This document shows positions 48,593 to 57,284 of a stretch of 64,000 bases of DNA, piece by piece. Location of the stretch: NCBI RefSeq assembly GCF_030369635.1, contig NZ_CP128474.1:2046001-2110000 (forward strand), read 5' to 3'. The DNA is from Microbacterium arborescens (GTDB lineage: Bacteria > Actinomycetota > Actinomycetes > Actinomycetales > Microbacteriaceae). The position numbers and the translations under genes were made by a program. The number at the start of each line of letters is the position of its first letter. Position 1 is the first letter of the stretch. The notes under the pieces are model-generated. The model was not told the origin of the DNA and did not search any database. It saw only the letters and a program-made list of their open reading frames with translations.

Positions 48593-49471
48593 TCAGAGGG
48601 TCCCGACGAAGTCCTTCAGCCACGGCCGCAGCTCGGGGCCGAGGTCGTCGCGGTCGGAGGCGAGCTGGACGATCGCCTTGATGTAGTCGAGACGGTCGCC
48701 CGTGTCGTAGCGGCGTCCGCGGAAGACGACGCCCAGCACGCCCTCGGTCGTCGCGAGCTCCTGCAGCGCGTCGGTCAACTGGATCTCGCCGCCCTTGCCC
48801 GGCTCCGTGCGCTCGAGGATCTCGTACACATTGGGCTTGAGGACGTAGCGGCCGATGATCGCGTAGTTGGAGGGTGCGTCCTCCTTCTTCGGCTTCTCGA
48901 CGAGTCCGGTGACCTTCACGACATCCGGATCGTCAGTCGGCTCGACGGCTGCGGCGCCGTAGAGGTGGATCTGGTCGGGGTCGACCTCCATGAGCGCGAT
49001 GACCGTCAGTCCCGAGCGCTCCTGTTCGGCGAGCATCTTGGGCAGCAGGGGGTCGCGCTCGTCGATGAGGTCGTCGCCGAGCATCACGGCGAATGTCGAG
49101 TCGCCGACGTGCGCGCGCGAACGCAGCACCGCGTGTCCGAGGCCCTTCGGCTCGCCCTGGCGGACGAAGTGGATGTCGGCGAGGTCGGACGACTCCTGCA
49201 CCTTGCGCAGCTTCACCTCGTCGCCCTTGCGGGTGAGGTTGTGCTCGAGCTCGGGAACGGAGTCGAAGTGGTTCGAGAGGTTGTTCTTGTTGCGTCCGAT
49301 GATGATCAGGACGTCATCGATGCCGGCCTGCGTCGCCTCTTCGACGACGTACTGGATGGCCGGCTTGTCGACGACAGGCAGCATCTCCTTGGGCATCGCC
49401 TTCGTGGCGGGAAGGAAACGGGTGCCGAGGCCTGCGGCGGGGATGACCGCCTTGATGCGCTGCTGAGACAT
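48593..49471 (-). CDS. galU: UTP-glucose-1-phosphate uridylyltransferase
   Basis: 292 residues. Nucleotide-binding motif PAAGLGTRFLPATKAMPKEMLPVVDKP (cited as GLGTRFLPATKAMPKEM), catalytic Asp region MLGDDLID and VEKPKKEDAPSNYAIIGRYVL. Makes UDP-glucose for cell-envelope and trehalose synthesis. TATGGT 6 nt before the ATG suggests leaderless translation. Divergent from the 5-FCL gene with 65 bp between, a common actinobacterial arrangement. Confidence 0.95.
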   Translation of the reverse strand: MSQQRIKAVIPAAGLGTRFLPATKAMPKEMLPVVDKPAIQYVVEEATQAGIDDVLIIIGRNKNNLSNHFDSVPELEHNLTRKGDEVKLRKVQESSDLADIHFVRQGEPKGLGHAVLRSRAHVGDSTFAVMLGDDLIDERDPLLPKMLAEQERSGLTVIALMEVDPDQIHLYGAAAVEPTDDPDVVKVTGLVEKPKKEDAPSNYAIIGRYVLKPNVYEILERTEPGKGGEIQLTDALQELATTEGVLGVVFRGRRYDTGDRLDYIKAIVQLASDRDDLGPELRPWLKDFVGTL

Positions 49472-49477
49472 GGATCA

Positions 49478-49483
49478 ACCATA
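49478..49483 (-). promoter_or_regulatory. -10 element, probable leaderless promoter
   Basis: TATGGT on the minus strand, 6 nt before the ATG of galU. Confidence 0.5.
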
Positions 49484-49524
49484 TCTATCGCGTACGGCCG
49501 ACGAGCCGTAACGCGCACACCCTT

Positions 49525-49530
49525 TACAAT
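49525..49530 (+). promoter_or_regulatory. -10 element, probable leaderless promoter
   Basis: TACAAT, 6 nt before ATG 49537 of the 5-formyl-THF cyclo-ligase gene; a near-perfect -10. Confidence 0.6.
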
Positions 49531-49536
49531 CGGGGC

Positions 49537-50133
49537 ATGTCCGACGCGATCGACAACGCCAAGCGCGCGCTGCGGGCGGACCTCCGTGAACGCCGGTACG
49601 GGATGTCGGATGCCGCACGCGAGAGTGCCGCCGACGGCATCCGCGAACAGCTGCGCGAACTGGTCGCCACGACCGGTGCCCGCTCGATCTCGTGCTACCT
49701 CTCGTCGCCGACCGAACCGGGCACGCGGGCCTTCATCGACGAAGCCGTCGCTGCCGGCGTGAAGGTGCTCCTGCCGGTCAGTCGCAACGACGGCCTGCTC
49801 GACTGGGTCGTCGCCGAGCCGGGCGCGGCCGTCGCAGACGGGCTCTTCGGCGTCCCGGAGCCCATCGGCGAGGTCCTCAGCCCCATCGCCGTCGGAGACG
49901 TCGACCTGCTCGTCATCCCCGCCGCGGCCGTCGACGCCGCGGGCATGCGGCTCGGCTGGGGCCGCGGCTACTTCGACAAGACTCTCGGTTCGATGGAGAA
50001 CCGCCCGCCGGTATACGCCGTGCTCTTCGACTCCGAACTCGTCGATGAGGTGCCGCGCGATCTACACGATCAGCCGGTCACCGGCGTCGTCACTCCCACC
50101 CGAACCGTCGTCCTCGCACCCGAGGCACGCTGA
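49537..50133 (+). CDS. 5-formyltetrahydrofolate cyclo-ligase
   Basis: 198 residues. N-terminal helix with KRALRADLRERR, ATP/Mg binding in LPVSR and the signature GMRLGWGRGYFDKTL (about 140-154). Converts 5-formyl-THF to 5,10-methenyl-THF. Start at ATG with TACAAT 6 nt upstream. Followed after 13 bp by the FmdB-type gene and then mscL in one direction, a frequent actinobacterial set. Confidence 0.92.
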   Translation: MSDAIDNAKRALRADLRERRYGMSDAARESAADGIREQLRELVATTGARSISCYLSSPTEPGTRAFIDEAVAAGVKVLLPVSRNDGLLDWVVAEPGAAVADGLFGVPEPIGEVLSPIAVGDVDLLVIPAAAVDAAGMRLGWGRGYFDKTLGSMENRPPVYAVLFDSELVDEVPRDLHDQPVTGVVTPTRTVVLAPEAR

Positions 50134-50146
50134 ACACCGAGGAACC

Positions 50147-50437
50147 ATGCCCACCTACGCCTATGCCTGCAAGTCATGCGGGCACCGCTTCGACGCGGTC
50201 CAGTCCTTCGCCGACCCCGCGCTCACGGTCTGCCCCGAGTGCTCGGGCGAGCTCCGCAAGCAGTACGGAACGATCGGCGTGACCTTCAACGGAGGCGGCT
50301 TCTACCGCACCGACTCCCGCGCGAGCGGGTCAGGATCGGGCTCGGAGTCGAGCACGTCAACCGGTAGCGGCGACTCGTCGACTTCGGCATCATCGAAGTC
50401 CGAGGCGAAGTCCTCTCCCGCCGCGGCGGGTTCCTGA
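50147..50437 (+). CDS. FmdB-family zinc-ribbon protein
   Basis: 96 residues. MPTYAYACKSCGHRFDAVQ...VCPECSGELRKQYG gives the CxxC...CxxC zinc ribbon (first 35 residues). The C-terminal half is a low-complexity Ser/Gly tail (residues 60-96) rich in S, G, T, K. FmdB proteins are proposed regulators, role unknown. GAGGAA 5 nt before the ATG. Confidence 0.9.
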   Translation: MPTYAYACKSCGHRFDAVQSFADPALTVCPECSGELRKQYGTIGVTFNGGGFYRTDSRASGSGSGSESSTSTGSGDSSTSASSKSEAKSSPAAAGS

Positions 50438-50468
50438 CACCCGGCGCGTCCGGAGAAAGAGGAGAGCC

Positions 50469-50969
50469 ATGATCAAGGGCTTCCGCGATTTCATCATGCG
50501 CGGCAACGTCATCGACCTGGCTGTCGCCGTGGTCATCGGCGGTGCGTTCACCGCCGTCGTCAATGCGATCGTCGCGAGTATCATCAACCCCATCATCGCC
50601 CTCGTGTGGCAGGCCGATGAGAACGGCAATGCCGGCTTCCCCGTCGAGGGTCTGCACGGCACCGTCATCTTCCCCGTCGGCACGCTCCTCACTGCGATCA
50701 TCAGCTTCTTCGCGGTGGCGATCGTCGTGTACTTCGTGTTCGTCGTACCGATGAACAAGTGGAAGGAACGGCAGGCAGCGAAAGCCGGCGTCGTCGAAGA
50801 GACCGCGAAGCTCCCGACCGAGCAGGAGCTGCTCATCCAGATCCGCGACCTGCTCGAGCAGAGCAACGCCGCCTCGCCCGCGCCCGCGCCCGCCGCCGCA
50901 TCTGCACCGGCTGCCGATGCGCCCCTGCGCCGCTCGCAGAGCACTCCCCCGGCGGCCCCGCCCGCCTGA
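50469..50969 (+). CDS. mscL: large-conductance mechanosensitive channel
   Basis: 166 residues. MIKGFRDFIMRGNVIDLAVAVVIGGAF is the N-terminal helix and TM1 pore region (cited as FRDFIMRGNVIDLAVAVVIG), TM2 is about 75-98 (GTLLTAIISFFAVAIVVYFVFVV). Homopentameric emergency channel against osmotic downshock. The C-terminal tail after about 120 is longer and Ala/Pro-rich than in E. coli (136 residues). GAGGAGA RBS 4 nt upstream. Confidence 0.95.
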   Translation: MIKGFRDFIMRGNVIDLAVAVVIGGAFTAVVNAIVASIINPIIALVWQADENGNAGFPVEGLHGTVIFPVGTLLTAIISFFAVAIVVYFVFVVPMNKWKERQAAKAGVVEETAKLPTEQELLIQIRDLLEQSNAASPAPAPAAASAPAADAPLRRSQSTPPAAPPA

Positions 50970-50974
50970 CGGAT

Positions 50975-51169
50975 TCAATAGTGCGGCGGAACCTCGTTCC
51001 GCATCCGCACATCGTTCGGACCGGATGCCCCGGCCGCGCCCTCGGAGCCGGCCGGGGCATCCGTCGTCTCATCGGCCGACGTCGGCTCGGCGGTCGTCCC
51101 CGGGGCCGCGGTCAGTCGCGCTCGCCGGCGACCGACCCGCTCGACCCGCTGCCGGTCACTCGATGACAT
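50975..51169 (-). CDS. small ORF, 64 codons, downstream of the helicase-like gene
   Basis: ATG at 51169 overlaps the last 14 bp of the large helicase-like gene in another frame (translational coupling). 64 residues: basic start (MSSSDRQRVERVGRRRARL), then a Ser/Thr/Ala/Glu linker, ending GPNDVRMRNEVPPHY. The non-random composition and the charged, ordered C-terminus look protein-like. No known family. It ends 5 bp before mscL on the opposite strand. Confidence 0.55.
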   Translation of the reverse strand: MSSSDRQRVERVGRRRARLTAAPGTTAEPTSADETTDAPAGSEGAAGASGPNDVRMRNEVPPHY

Positions 51170-54100
51170 CGAGCGGCTCGGTGCTCGCATCTGCGGTGGG
51201 CGCCTCGGGCTCGACGCCCAGGATCGCCGCAACGCGCGCGGCCACGCCGGCGGGGTCGCTGTAGAGGTCGAACGAGTGCACGCGGATGTAATGCCATCCC
51301 AGGCGGCGCAGGATCTGCGGCCGCAACCGCAGCGACTCGCGGAGCGACTGGCCGATGGTCTCGGGATCACCCTCGACCACGACCGCCTTGCCGTCACGCT
51401 GGGCCACCAGCGGCAGCAGCCCTCGGTACGCGACGTCGACCGCCACGCCGAGACGCCGGAGGTTCTGCGCGAGAGCCAGGGTCAGCGGATCGGCGAGGTC
51501 TTCGAGGCGTGCTTCCCTCGCGCGGGCCGCGATACCGCCGAGGATCGACATGAGTGTGGCAGCGCCGTTCTCGAGGCGGCCGTCGTCGAAGGCCGAGGGC
51601 CGGATCGACGACACGATCACCATCGAGCGGCGGGCACGCGTCATGCCGACGGTCAGCAGGCGTTCGCCGTCCGGCTCCGAGAGCACACCGAAGTCGCTCA
51701 GGACGCGGCCGTGGCGAGTGAGGCCGTACCCGAGTGAGAACACCACGCGGTCGCGACTCTCGGCCACCGACTCCTCGAGCCCGAGGACGGCGAACGGCTC
51801 GGCCGTCTCGCGACCGACGAACTCCGCGACATCCGATCGACCGGCGAAAGCCGCCTCGACGGCGGCGCGGATGCGCAGCGCATGCTTCGTCGACGCGGTG
51901 ACGACCATGAGCGATTCGTTGGGCCGGTTGACGGCATGCTCGACGACGAGCGTCACGACACGGGCCACCTCGGCGTCGGGGCTCTCGACGGCACCGGAAT
52001 CCGGGTCGGGTGCACCGACGCCGCCTTCGACGTAATCGACGCTCAGACTGCCGCGACCGAGATACGAGCCGGCCCACGGGAACGAGACGATCTCGCCGCC
52101 GTAGAAGGCCTCGTTGACGAGCTCCGCCAGATCTTCGCCGCCCGCGCGGTAGCTGCGGGTCAGAGTCTCGACCGGGACGATCTCGGCGAGGCGTTCGAAG
52201 ACGCTCGGCTCCTCGGGGTCGACGATCGGCTCGTCGGACGGGTCGCGGTCGGCGGCGATCTCGAACGGTGTCGGTCGCTGCGTCACGGGGTCGCCGAACG
52301 CGACGACCTGGCGCCCGCGGCGGAGAGCAGCAGCAGACTCGGCGACGCTCAAGGCGCCGGCATCCGCGAGGATCACGACATCGAACGCGGGCCGGGCGGG
52401 CAACGCCGCCACCTCGTACGGCGAGGCGATCCACACCGGCGCGAGCGTTCGGAGCAGTTTCGGCGCGACGGCGAGCAACTCGGCCGCCGAGGCGGTGCCC
52501 TCGCGCAGCGCTGCCTTGAGCGCGGCGGTCTCATCGGCCTCGTCGACGATCGCGATCTTCCATCGGGTCGCGAGCTCGGCGGCCAGCTGCTGGCCGGCCG
52601 AGGCGGCGTGGGCCTCGTCGACGAGGCGGAAGTCGCGTTCGAGCCGGTCGACGACGCTGGTGTTCGCGCCGAGCAGCGCACGGTCGCTGCGGAGCATCGC
52701 CTCGAGGGCGGACTGCCACCAGGCGAACTCGAACTCCGACGCGACTCGGTCTTCGGGCACGTGACGCACCGAGAGCTCGGTCAGCAGCCCCTCGAGGCCG
52801 AGGGCCGCCAGCTCGCCGCGGAGAGTCGCGCGCTCGACGAGGTTGTCGAACACGTCGGAGTCGGCAGCCAAGCCGGCGAGAATCCGCACGAGATCGGGGA
52901 TCGGCGTCGCGAGCAGGTCGTGCCCGGAGCCGAGCACCCGCGAGAGCTCGCCGAGGTCGGCGTCGACGCGCTGCCACGAGGTCGCGACGGCATCGAGGCC
53001 CGCGGGGATCTCGGGCACGACGCCCACCTCGGCCAGACGCTGCCACTGCTCGCGCTGCTTCTGCACCCGCACGAGGGCGTCGTGCATGTCGGTCACGTGC
53101 ATGCCGGGACGCACGTACTCCTTCGACAGGCGACGCAGTCGGCGCCGCGTGGCGCCGTTCATCTCGGGGGTGTCGCGGCGGGTCGAATGCGCCTCGATGA
53201 GGTCGCCCAGCGGACGCTCGAAGACGGTCAGGCTGAAGCGGTCGAGCGAGGCGCGGATGCCCTGGAGCAGACGGATGTAGGCGCCGAGCTCGGCGAGCGT
53301 CGTGAACGGCCGCATCCGCGTCTGCCCGATGAGCTCGTAGCCGCGCTCGAGGATCTCGGGGATCTCGCTGCGGTGCAGGCGACCCGCCAGAGCGTGGGCC
53401 GCGCGCGCCTGCTCGGTCGTCTCGAACGCGACGCCGTACCACGGCGAGTCGTCGGGACCGAACCGGAACTCCCCCAGCCGCGCCGCGGTCGCGAGCGATG
53501 CCGCCGCCTCGGCGCGACGCGTCGAGAGGCGCTGCAGGGTCGCGGCGTCGAAGCGCGTGGCGGCCGACGGCTGCGGCGTCTCGGCCGCGATCGTCGTCAG
53601 TTTCTGCAGCACCTCGAGCGGCGAGACGCCGAGCATCGGATGCCGTTGCGTCAGCGAGACGCGATAGTCGCGAAGCACCGTCCGCAGGCGCACCAGCGCG
53701 TCGTCGATCTCGCCCATCTTCGGGTGCTGTGCCTTCTCGTTCCGCGCGATGGCGCGGATGAGGTCGCGGTGGACGCCGCGCGGCGAGACCGCGAGGCCCG
53801 GCAACCCGATGCCGGCGAGGCGATGGCGCACCCCTTCGAGGGTCGAGCGGCGGGCGCTGACGACGAGGACGCGCTTGCCTCGGCGGACCAGCTCACCGAC
53901 GGCGTTGATGATCGTCTGCGTTCCACCGGTACCTGGCAGCGTGTGGACCACGAGCGACTGGCCGGCGACGATCCGGTCGAGGACGCCCTCCTGCTCTGCG
54001 TCGGCGTCGAGCAGGAGCCGGTCGGATGCCGGCGGCCGGTCGTCGGAGGCGACCGCGTCGGGCACCGGATACCGCGTCGCGACGAGCGCCCGGTCGTCCT

Positions 54101-54875
54101 CGTGCCCCGCGAGCGCGTTGAGCACCGGCACGTCGAGGTCTGCGGCGTCGCGCTCCGCGCGGGCGGCGACGTCGGCGAAGGTCGACACGATCAGGCGCGG
54201 CTGCACCGTGAACGTGTCGACGTGGGCGGTCAGAGCACGCAGGTGGTCGATGACCGGCTGCGGCTTGAAGACGCCGCCGTCGTAAGCCAGCGCGGCGAGC
54301 CCTCGCCGGTCGAGGTCGATGCCGAAATGCGAGCGAGCGATCTCGACGAGCTCGGGATTGACCGCGAAGGAGCCGTGGAGCTTGAGGTCGAAGTCGCCGT
54401 GATGGCGGCGGATCGCGAGGGGCCGCAGGAGGACGGGCGCGTTGTAGGTGAGGCCCCCCGCACGCCAGGAGGCGAAGCCGACGCCGAGGTGGACGGTGTC
54501 GAGGCCGCGGGTGGTGCGGAGCTCGACGTCCTTCGCGGTGATGCGCCCGGCGGCGAGCCGCGCGGTTCGCAGCGCGACCTCGTCGCGGAAGAGGTTCGAC
54601 AGCAGCGTCGATCGTCCCGTGATGAACTGCGGCAGGCTGCCGGGGTGGGCCTTGGTGATGTCGATGCCGACATCGTCGGAAGCGATGTAGTGCAGCAGCG
54701 TCGACCGGCCGCCGAGCCGGGCGGCCTGCACGCGGATTCGCTCGCGCTCCGGGTCGGCCACGTGGGCGACCGCGACGTTCTCCTCGGCGACGTCGAGCTG
54801 CGCCGGGGTCACCGATTCGACCCGAACCTCGTCGGCTGCGTCCGGACGGACGGCTCCTCGATCTCCTCGCCACAC
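51156..54875 (-). CDS. large SF1-helicase-like protein with degenerate ATPase and nuclease motifs
   Basis: 1,239 residues from GTG 54875 (TAGGGT 7 nt upstream; an in-frame GTG at 54911 adds 12 residues). Layout: N-terminal region with ELRTTRGLDTVHLGVGFASWR; a helicase-like core with DADAEQEGVLDRIVAGQSLVV and a Walker A relic TLPGTGGTQ (about 312-320), where the Lys is Gly; long helical insert; a Walker B relic FDVVILADAG (about 830-840) without DE; motif-VI-like VGMTRARRSMVIVSS; then a C-terminal restriction-endonuclease-like region (DGKAVVVEGDPETIGQSL...RLGWHYIRVHSFDLYSDP) of the MTES_1575 type. It looks like a helicase/nuclease scaffold that no longer hydrolyses ATP. See findings. Confidence 0.8.
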   Translation of the reverse strand: MWRGDRGAVRPDAADEVRVESVTPAQLDVAEENVAVAHVADPERERIRVQAARLGGRSTLLHYIASDDVGIDITKAHPGSLPQFITGRSTLLSNLFRDEVALRTARLAAGRITAKDVELRTTRGLDTVHLGVGFASWRAGGLTYNAPVLLRPLAIRRHHGDFDLKLHGSFAVNPELVEIARSHFGIDLDRRGLAALAYDGGVFKPQPVIDHLRALTAHVDTFTVQPRLIVSTFADVAARAERDAADLDVPVLNALAGHEDDRALVATRYPVPDAVASDDRPPASDRLLLDADAEQEGVLDRIVAGQSLVVHTLPGTGGTQTIINAVGELVRRGKRVLVVSARRSTLEGVRHRLAGIGLPGLAVSPRGVHRDLIRAIARNEKAQHPKMGEIDDALVRLRTVLRDYRVSLTQRHPMLGVSPLEVLQKLTTIAAETPQPSAATRFDAATLQRLSTRRAEAAASLATAARLGEFRFGPDDSPWYGVAFETTEQARAAHALAGRLHRSEIPEILERGYELIGQTRMRPFTTLAELGAYIRLLQGIRASLDRFSLTVFERPLGDLIEAHSTRRDTPEMNGATRRRLRRLSKEYVRPGMHVTDMHDALVRVQKQREQWQRLAEVGVVPEIPAGLDAVATSWQRVDADLGELSRVLGSGHDLLATPIPDLVRILAGLAADSDVFDNLVERATLRGELAALGLEGLLTELSVRHVPEDRVASEFEFAWWQSALEAMLRSDRALLGANTSVVDRLERDFRLVDEAHAASAGQQLAAELATRWKIAIVDEADETAALKAALREGTASAAELLAVAPKLLRTLAPVWIASPYEVAALPARPAFDVVILADAGALSVAESAAALRRGRQVVAFGDPVTQRPTPFEIAADRDPSDEPIVDPEEPSVFERLAEIVPVETLTRSYRAGGEDLAELVNEAFYGGEIVSFPWAGSYLGRGSLSVDYVEGGVGAPDPDSGAVESPDAEVARVVTLVVEHAVNRPNESLMVVTASTKHALRIRAAVEAAFAGRSDVAEFVGRETAEPFAVLGLEESVAESRDRVVFSLGYGLTRHGRVLSDFGVLSEPDGERLLTVGMTRARRSMVIVSSIRPSAFDDGRLENGAATLMSILGGIAARAREARLEDLADPLTLALAQNLRRLGVAVDVAYRGLLPLVAQRDGKAVVVEGDPETIGQSLRESLRLRPQILRRLGWHYIRVHSFDLYSDPAGVAARVAAILGVEPEAPTADASTEPLDVIE

Positions 54876-54882
54876 AGCACAC

Positions 54883-54888
54883 ACCCTA
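54883..54888 (-). promoter_or_regulatory. -10 element, probable leaderless promoter
   Basis: TAGGGT on the minus strand, 7 nt before GTG 54875 of the helicase-like gene. Confidence 0.5.
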
Positions 54889-55050
54889 AGCGGCGCCGTG
54901 GCATCCGACACTCAGGCGCCACCGAGTTTCGCGCTATTGCCGACACGCCGGACGATCGGCGGGTTCCTCCCCCGCGCCTGCAACGGCGGCTCTGTCCCCC
55001 GCCCGGTCGCCGCGCACGCCGGGTACGTGACCTCCCGAGATGATGGAGCC

Positions 55051-55572
55051 ATGACCGACGCAGCCTTCGCGGTGCACCCCACGCCGATCGGCGACGCCCT
55101 TCTTGTGATGACCGAGAGCGGACTGGCCAGCCTCGACATCCTCGACCGCCCCGCCGACGTCGTCCTCGCCGATCTGACTCTCGCTCTCGGCGCGCCGCCG
55201 GAGCACGATCCCGGCGCGGCCGCCGATGCCACCGTCGAGCTCGACGCCTACTTCGCGGGGCGACTGCGCCGATTCGAGACCCCCATCGACTGGCTCCTCG
55301 CCCCCTCCGGCTTCGCCGGCGAGGCGCTGCGTGCCGTCTGCGAGGTTCGGTACGGCGAGGTCGCGACATACGGCGAGATCGCGATCGCCGCCGGTTCGCC
55401 GCGCGCGCACCGCGCGGTCGGGTCGGCGTGCGCGCGAACCCCGATCTCGGTGATCGTGCCGGCCCACCGCATCGTCCGGAGCGACGGGTCGATCGGCGAG
55501 TACGGCGGTCACCCCGAACGCAAGCGGTTTCTGCTCGACCTCGAGAGCGGTGCAGGCTCCGGCCGCGTGTAG
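55051..55572 (+). CDS. Ogt/ATL-like DNA-binding protein lacking catalytic Cys
   Basis: 173 residues. Two domains: an N-terminal ribonuclease-H-like domain (1-85) and the methyltransferase DNA-binding domain (90-170) with VCEVRYGEVATYGEIA, RAVGSACARTPISVIVPAHRIV and GEYGGHPERKRFLLDLE. In true O6-alkylguanine transferases the active site is PCHRV; here it is PAHRI, codon GCC (Ala). So repair by alkyl transfer is not expected. Alkyltransferase-like proteins that bind but do not repair are known, usually with Trp at this site. ATG 55051 has GGAG just upstream. Confidence 0.85.
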   Translation: MTDAAFAVHPTPIGDALLVMTESGLASLDILDRPADVVLADLTLALGAPPEHDPGAAADATVELDAYFAGRLRRFETPIDWLLAPSGFAGEALRAVCEVRYGEVATYGEIAIAAGSPRAHRAVGSACARTPISVIVPAHRIVRSDGSIGEYGGHPERKRFLLDLESGAGSGRV

Positions 55573-55587
55573 GCCGCGCCGGAACGG

Positions 55588-55625
55588 CGACGGCCCCGGG
55601 CGAAGCGCACCCGGGGCCGTCGTTT
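55588..55625 (+). terminator. intrinsic terminator after the Ogt-like gene
   Basis: CGACGGCCCCGGG - 9-nt loop - CCCGGGGCCGTCG followed by TTTC, 15 bp after the stop. Confidence 0.8.
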
Positions 55626-55646
55626 CGATCGGTGCTCGCCGGCGGT

Positions 55647-57284
55647 CTAGTGATCGACCGCCTTCTCGGCGCCGTGGCCGGTGAGCGAGCGCACGTCCAT
55701 CTCTGCGGCCTTGACCGGGTCCTCCTGCCGACGCTCGGTGACCGAGCCGAGCCAGCCGAGGAAGAAGCCGAGCGGGATCGACACGATGCCGGGGTTGTTC
55801 AGCGGCCAGATCGCCGTGCCGACGTTCTTGAACACGCTGGTCTCGGTACCCCAGAACACCGGCGACAGGACGATGAGGATGATGGCTGCCGCCAGGCCGC
55901 CGTACATGCTCCACACCGCGCCGCGTGTGGTGAACTTGCGCCAGAAGAGCGAGTAGATGATCGTCGGCAGGTTCGCCGAGGCCGCGACGGCGAATGCCAG
56001 CGCGACCAGGAAGGCGACGTTCTGCCCCTGCACCCCGATGCCGCCGACGATCGCGAGGATGCCGATCACGATCACCGTGCGACGGGCGACCTTCACTTCA
56101 CCGTCGGGCGGCACGTTCCCCTTCTTCACCACGTTCGCGTAGATGTCGTGCGCGAACGAGGCCGCAGCCGTGATGGTGAGTCCCGCGACGACCGCGAGGA
56201 TCGTCGCGAACGCCACCGCCGAGATGAAGCCCAGCAGCAGCGGCCCGCCCAGCTCGAGGGCCAGCAACGGGGCCGCGGAGTTGACACCGCCGGGTGCCGC
56301 GGCGATGCGCTCGGGGCCGACGAGTGCGCCTGCACCGTACCCCAGCACGAGGGTCAGGATGTAGAACAGGCCGATGAGCCAGATCGCCCACACCACCGAG
56401 CGACGGGCTTCCTTCGCGGTGGGCACCGTGTAGAAGCGCATCAGCACGTGCGGCAGCCCGGCCGTTCCCAGCACGAGCGCCACCGCGAGCGAGATGAAGT
56501 CCCACGGGTTCGCGCCGTACTGCAGACCGGGTCCGAGGATGGCCTCGCCCTTCGGCGACGCGGCGACGGCGCTCTCGAGAAGGGTGTTGAGGTTGAATCC
56601 GTTGATCGCCAGCACCCAGATCGTCATGACGAGCGCCCCGCCGATGAGGAGGAACGCCTTGACGATCTGTACCCAGGTCGTGCCCTTCATGCCGCCGATC
56701 AGCACGTAGACGATCATCAGCACGCCGACGACGGCGACCACGATCGACTGCCCGACCTGCTCGGTGATGCCCAGCAGCAGCGAGACGAGGCCGCCGGCTC
56801 CGGCCATCTGCGCGAGCAGATAGAAGAAGCACACCGCGAGCGTCGTGATGGCGGCGGCCATGCGCACCGGCGTCTGCTTCAGCCGGAACGACAGCACGTC
56901 GGCCATCGTGAACTTGCCGGTGTTGCGCATGAGCTCGGCGACGAGCAGCAGCGCGACCAGCCAGGCCACGAGGAATCCGATCGAGTAGAGGAAGCCGTCG
57001 TAGCCGTTGATCGCGATGGCGCCGCAGATGCCCAGGAAGGATGCCGCCGACAGGTAGTCACCCGCGATCGCGAAGCCGTTCTGCGGCCCGGTGAACGAGC
57101 GGCCGGCGGCGTAGTAGTCAGCCGCCGTCTTGTTGTTCCGGCTGGCCCGGATGACGATGAACAGCGTCACGGCGACGAAGGCGCCGAAGATCGAGATGTT
57201 CAGCACCGGGTTGTTGTCGACGGTCTCCCCCGCCGCGACGACGGCCGCTCCGAGGCCGTTCACCGCTTCCCAGAATCCGTTCAC
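55647..57284 (-). CDS. actP: sodium/acetate symporter
   Basis: 545 residues, SSS family, about 13 membrane helices. DYYAAGRSFTGPQNGFAIAGDYLSAASFLG is the N-terminal ActP/PutP signature (cited as GRSFTGPQNGFAIAGDYLSAA). Imports acetate and related monocarboxylates with Na+ or H+. ATGA overlap with the DUF485 gene upstream, the standard pairing with ActP. Confidence 0.92.
   Translation of the reverse strand: MNGFWEAVNGLGAAVVAAGETVDNNPVLNISIFGAFVAVTLFIVIRASRNNKTAADYYAAGRSFTGPQNGFAIAGDYLSAASFLGICGAIAINGYDGFLYSIGFLVAWLVALLLVAELMRNTGKFTMADVLSFRLKQTPVRMAAAITTLAVCFFYLLAQMAGAGGLVSLLLGITEQVGQSIVVAVVGVLMIVYVLIGGMKGTTWVQIVKAFLLIGGALVMTIWVLAINGFNLNTLLESAVAASPKGEAILGPGLQYGANPWDFISLAVALVLGTAGLPHVLMRFYTVPTAKEARRSVVWAIWLIGLFYILTLVLGYGAGALVGPERIAAAPGGVNSAAPLLALELGGPLLLGFISAVAFATILAVVAGLTITAAASFAHDIYANVVKKGNVPPDGEVKVARRTVIVIGILAIVGGIGVQGQNVAFLVALAFAVAASANLPTIIYSLFWRKFTTRGAVWSMYGGLAAAIILIVLSPVFWGTETSVFKNVGTAIWPLNNPGIVSIPLGFFLGWLGSVTERRQEDPVKAAEMDVRSLTGHGAEKAVDH

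Noticed and set aside
51882-55043. 1,053-codon plus ORF opposite the helicase-like gene
   Set aside because: Long only because stop codons are rare in high-GC antisense; composition is not protein-like.
55051-55572. Functional Ogt methyltransferase
   Set aside because: Catalytic Cys of PCHR is Ala in the raw sequence.
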